From positions 1 through 5,459 of the forward strand of contig DONH01000052.1 in assembly GCA_003509235.1 (NCBI GenBank): a stretch of DNA of 5,459 nt. Direction: 5' to 3'. The first letter of the stretch is position 1, and every line of letters starts with the position of its first letter. Source of the stretch: Planctomycetaceae bacterium (lineage in GTDB: Bacteria; Planctomycetota; Planctomycetia; Pirellulales; UBA1268). Of the stretch, positions 4,989-5,459 are shown piece by piece. A program made the translations under genes and the position numbers. The notes beneath the pieces are model-generated. The model searched no databases. It was not told where the DNA came from and was given only the letters and a program-made list of their open reading frames with translations.

Positions 4989-5459
4989 CTAGTTCTGATT
5001 TTCAAGCTTACGAAGCACCTGAAGTGTGTACGCTGAGTCAAGAAGTCGCACTGTATCAAGCATCTCCTGAATTGTTTGGAATCGGTTTGCTGGTTTTTTC
5101 TCAAGCGCTTTCATGACAATGTCATCGAGTTCTTTTGGGATGTTTTTTTCAGGAGCAAGCGTTGATGGTGGGCACGGGTCATTGTGAATAATATTCTCAA
5201 ATGTTTCTTGAATCACACGACCCCGAAATGGCTCCCGAAGAGCAATTGCCTCGTATAGCACGACACCCATGCTGAAAATATCACTTCGTTCATCGATTGT
5301 TGCCCGATTCGTATTCACTTGTTCAGGCGACATATAGAGCGGCGTACCCGGTCGATCTCCTGCCATGGTTAGGGACTGGTCTGCCTCCTCTTGTTGAATG
5401 ACTTGTGGACGACCAGATCCATCATCCGGCTGACCCCATACTTTAGCTACACCCCAATC
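4989..5459 (-). CDS. Hanks-type Ser/Thr protein kinase, C-terminal part (5' end outside window)
   Basis: The reading frame is open to the right edge, giving 156 visible residues of the kinase C-lobe. It begins with DWGVAKVWG, the magnesium-binding DFG position with Trp in place of Phe. An activation segment of about 30 residues leads to GTPLYMSPEQ, the P+1 loop and APE-equivalent motif. Next come DERSDIFSMGVVLYEAIALREPF (subdomain IX with its invariant Asp) and KALEKKPANRF (subdomain XI with its conserved Arg). The protein stops about 30 residues later, so there is no C-terminal sensor or membrane domain; any such domain would have to be on the N-terminal side. The first internal Met (codon 5364-5366) is inside the activation segment and is not the true start. 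The glycine-rich loop, catalytic Lys and HRD loop are outside the window. The DWG form is familiar from kinases of Planctomycetes and related phyla. The gene converges with the glutamine synthetase gene. Confidence 0.93.
   Translation of the reverse strand, partial: DWGVAKVWGQPDDGSGRPQVIQQEEADQSLTMAGDRPGTPLYMSPEQVNTNRATIDERSDIFSMGVVLYEAIALREPFRGRVIQETFENIIHNDPCPPSTLAPEKNIPKELDDIVMKALEKKPANRFQTIQEMLDTVRLLDSAYTLQVLRKLENQN

Noticed and set aside
1..5459. Mobile element, CRISPR array, tRNA or rRNA
   Set aside because: No transposase frame, terminal inverted repeats, regularly spaced direct repeats or recognisable RNA gene core was seen in the window.

Overview
This 5.46 kb bacterial window holds housekeeping and regulatory genes on both strands. 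It shows no insertion sequence, CRISPR array, tRNA or rRNA. The gene set is a Pst/PhoU phosphate module, a SelO protein AMPylase, a eukaryotic-type (GSII) glutamine synthetase and a Hanks-type Ser/Thr kinase with DWG in place of DFG. With the moderate GC content, this suggests a Gram-negative-like environmental bacterium that uses sigma-54. A Planctomycetota/Lentisphaerota-like lineage would fit the kinase style, but that is a weak inference and no taxonomic marker is present.

Layout, left to right. (1) 1-752, plus strand: the last 12 codons of pstB, then phoU, which is the end of a phosphate-uptake operon. (2) 791-2938, minus strand: three codirectional genes, read right to left as a DUF1653 protein, SelO and a two-helix DUF2798 membrane protein. 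phoU and the DUF2798 gene converge. (3) 2939-3158: a divergent intergenic region with a short palindrome and no convincing gene. (4) 3159-3557, plus strand: a gamma-glutamylcyclotransferase-fold protein. (5) 3558-3892: a 335-base noncoding stretch that carries a near-consensus sigma-54 (-24/-12) promoter, an upstream dyad with NtrC-site geometry, and a roughly 165-base leader. (6) 3893-4918, plus strand: GSII glutamine synthetase, followed by a strong intrinsic terminator. (7) 4989-5459, minus strand: the C-terminal part of a Ser/Thr protein kinase that runs off the right edge.

How the genes work together: phoU belongs to phosphate sensing. The GSII gene carries its own nitrogen-type control region, so it looks like a stand-alone nitrogen-regulated unit. 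SelO and its two small neighbours may be co-transcribed, but nothing in the sequence proves a shared pathway. I found no clear new defence or mobile system. The most informative signal beyond the genes is the sigma-54/NtrC-like control region of the glutamine synthetase.
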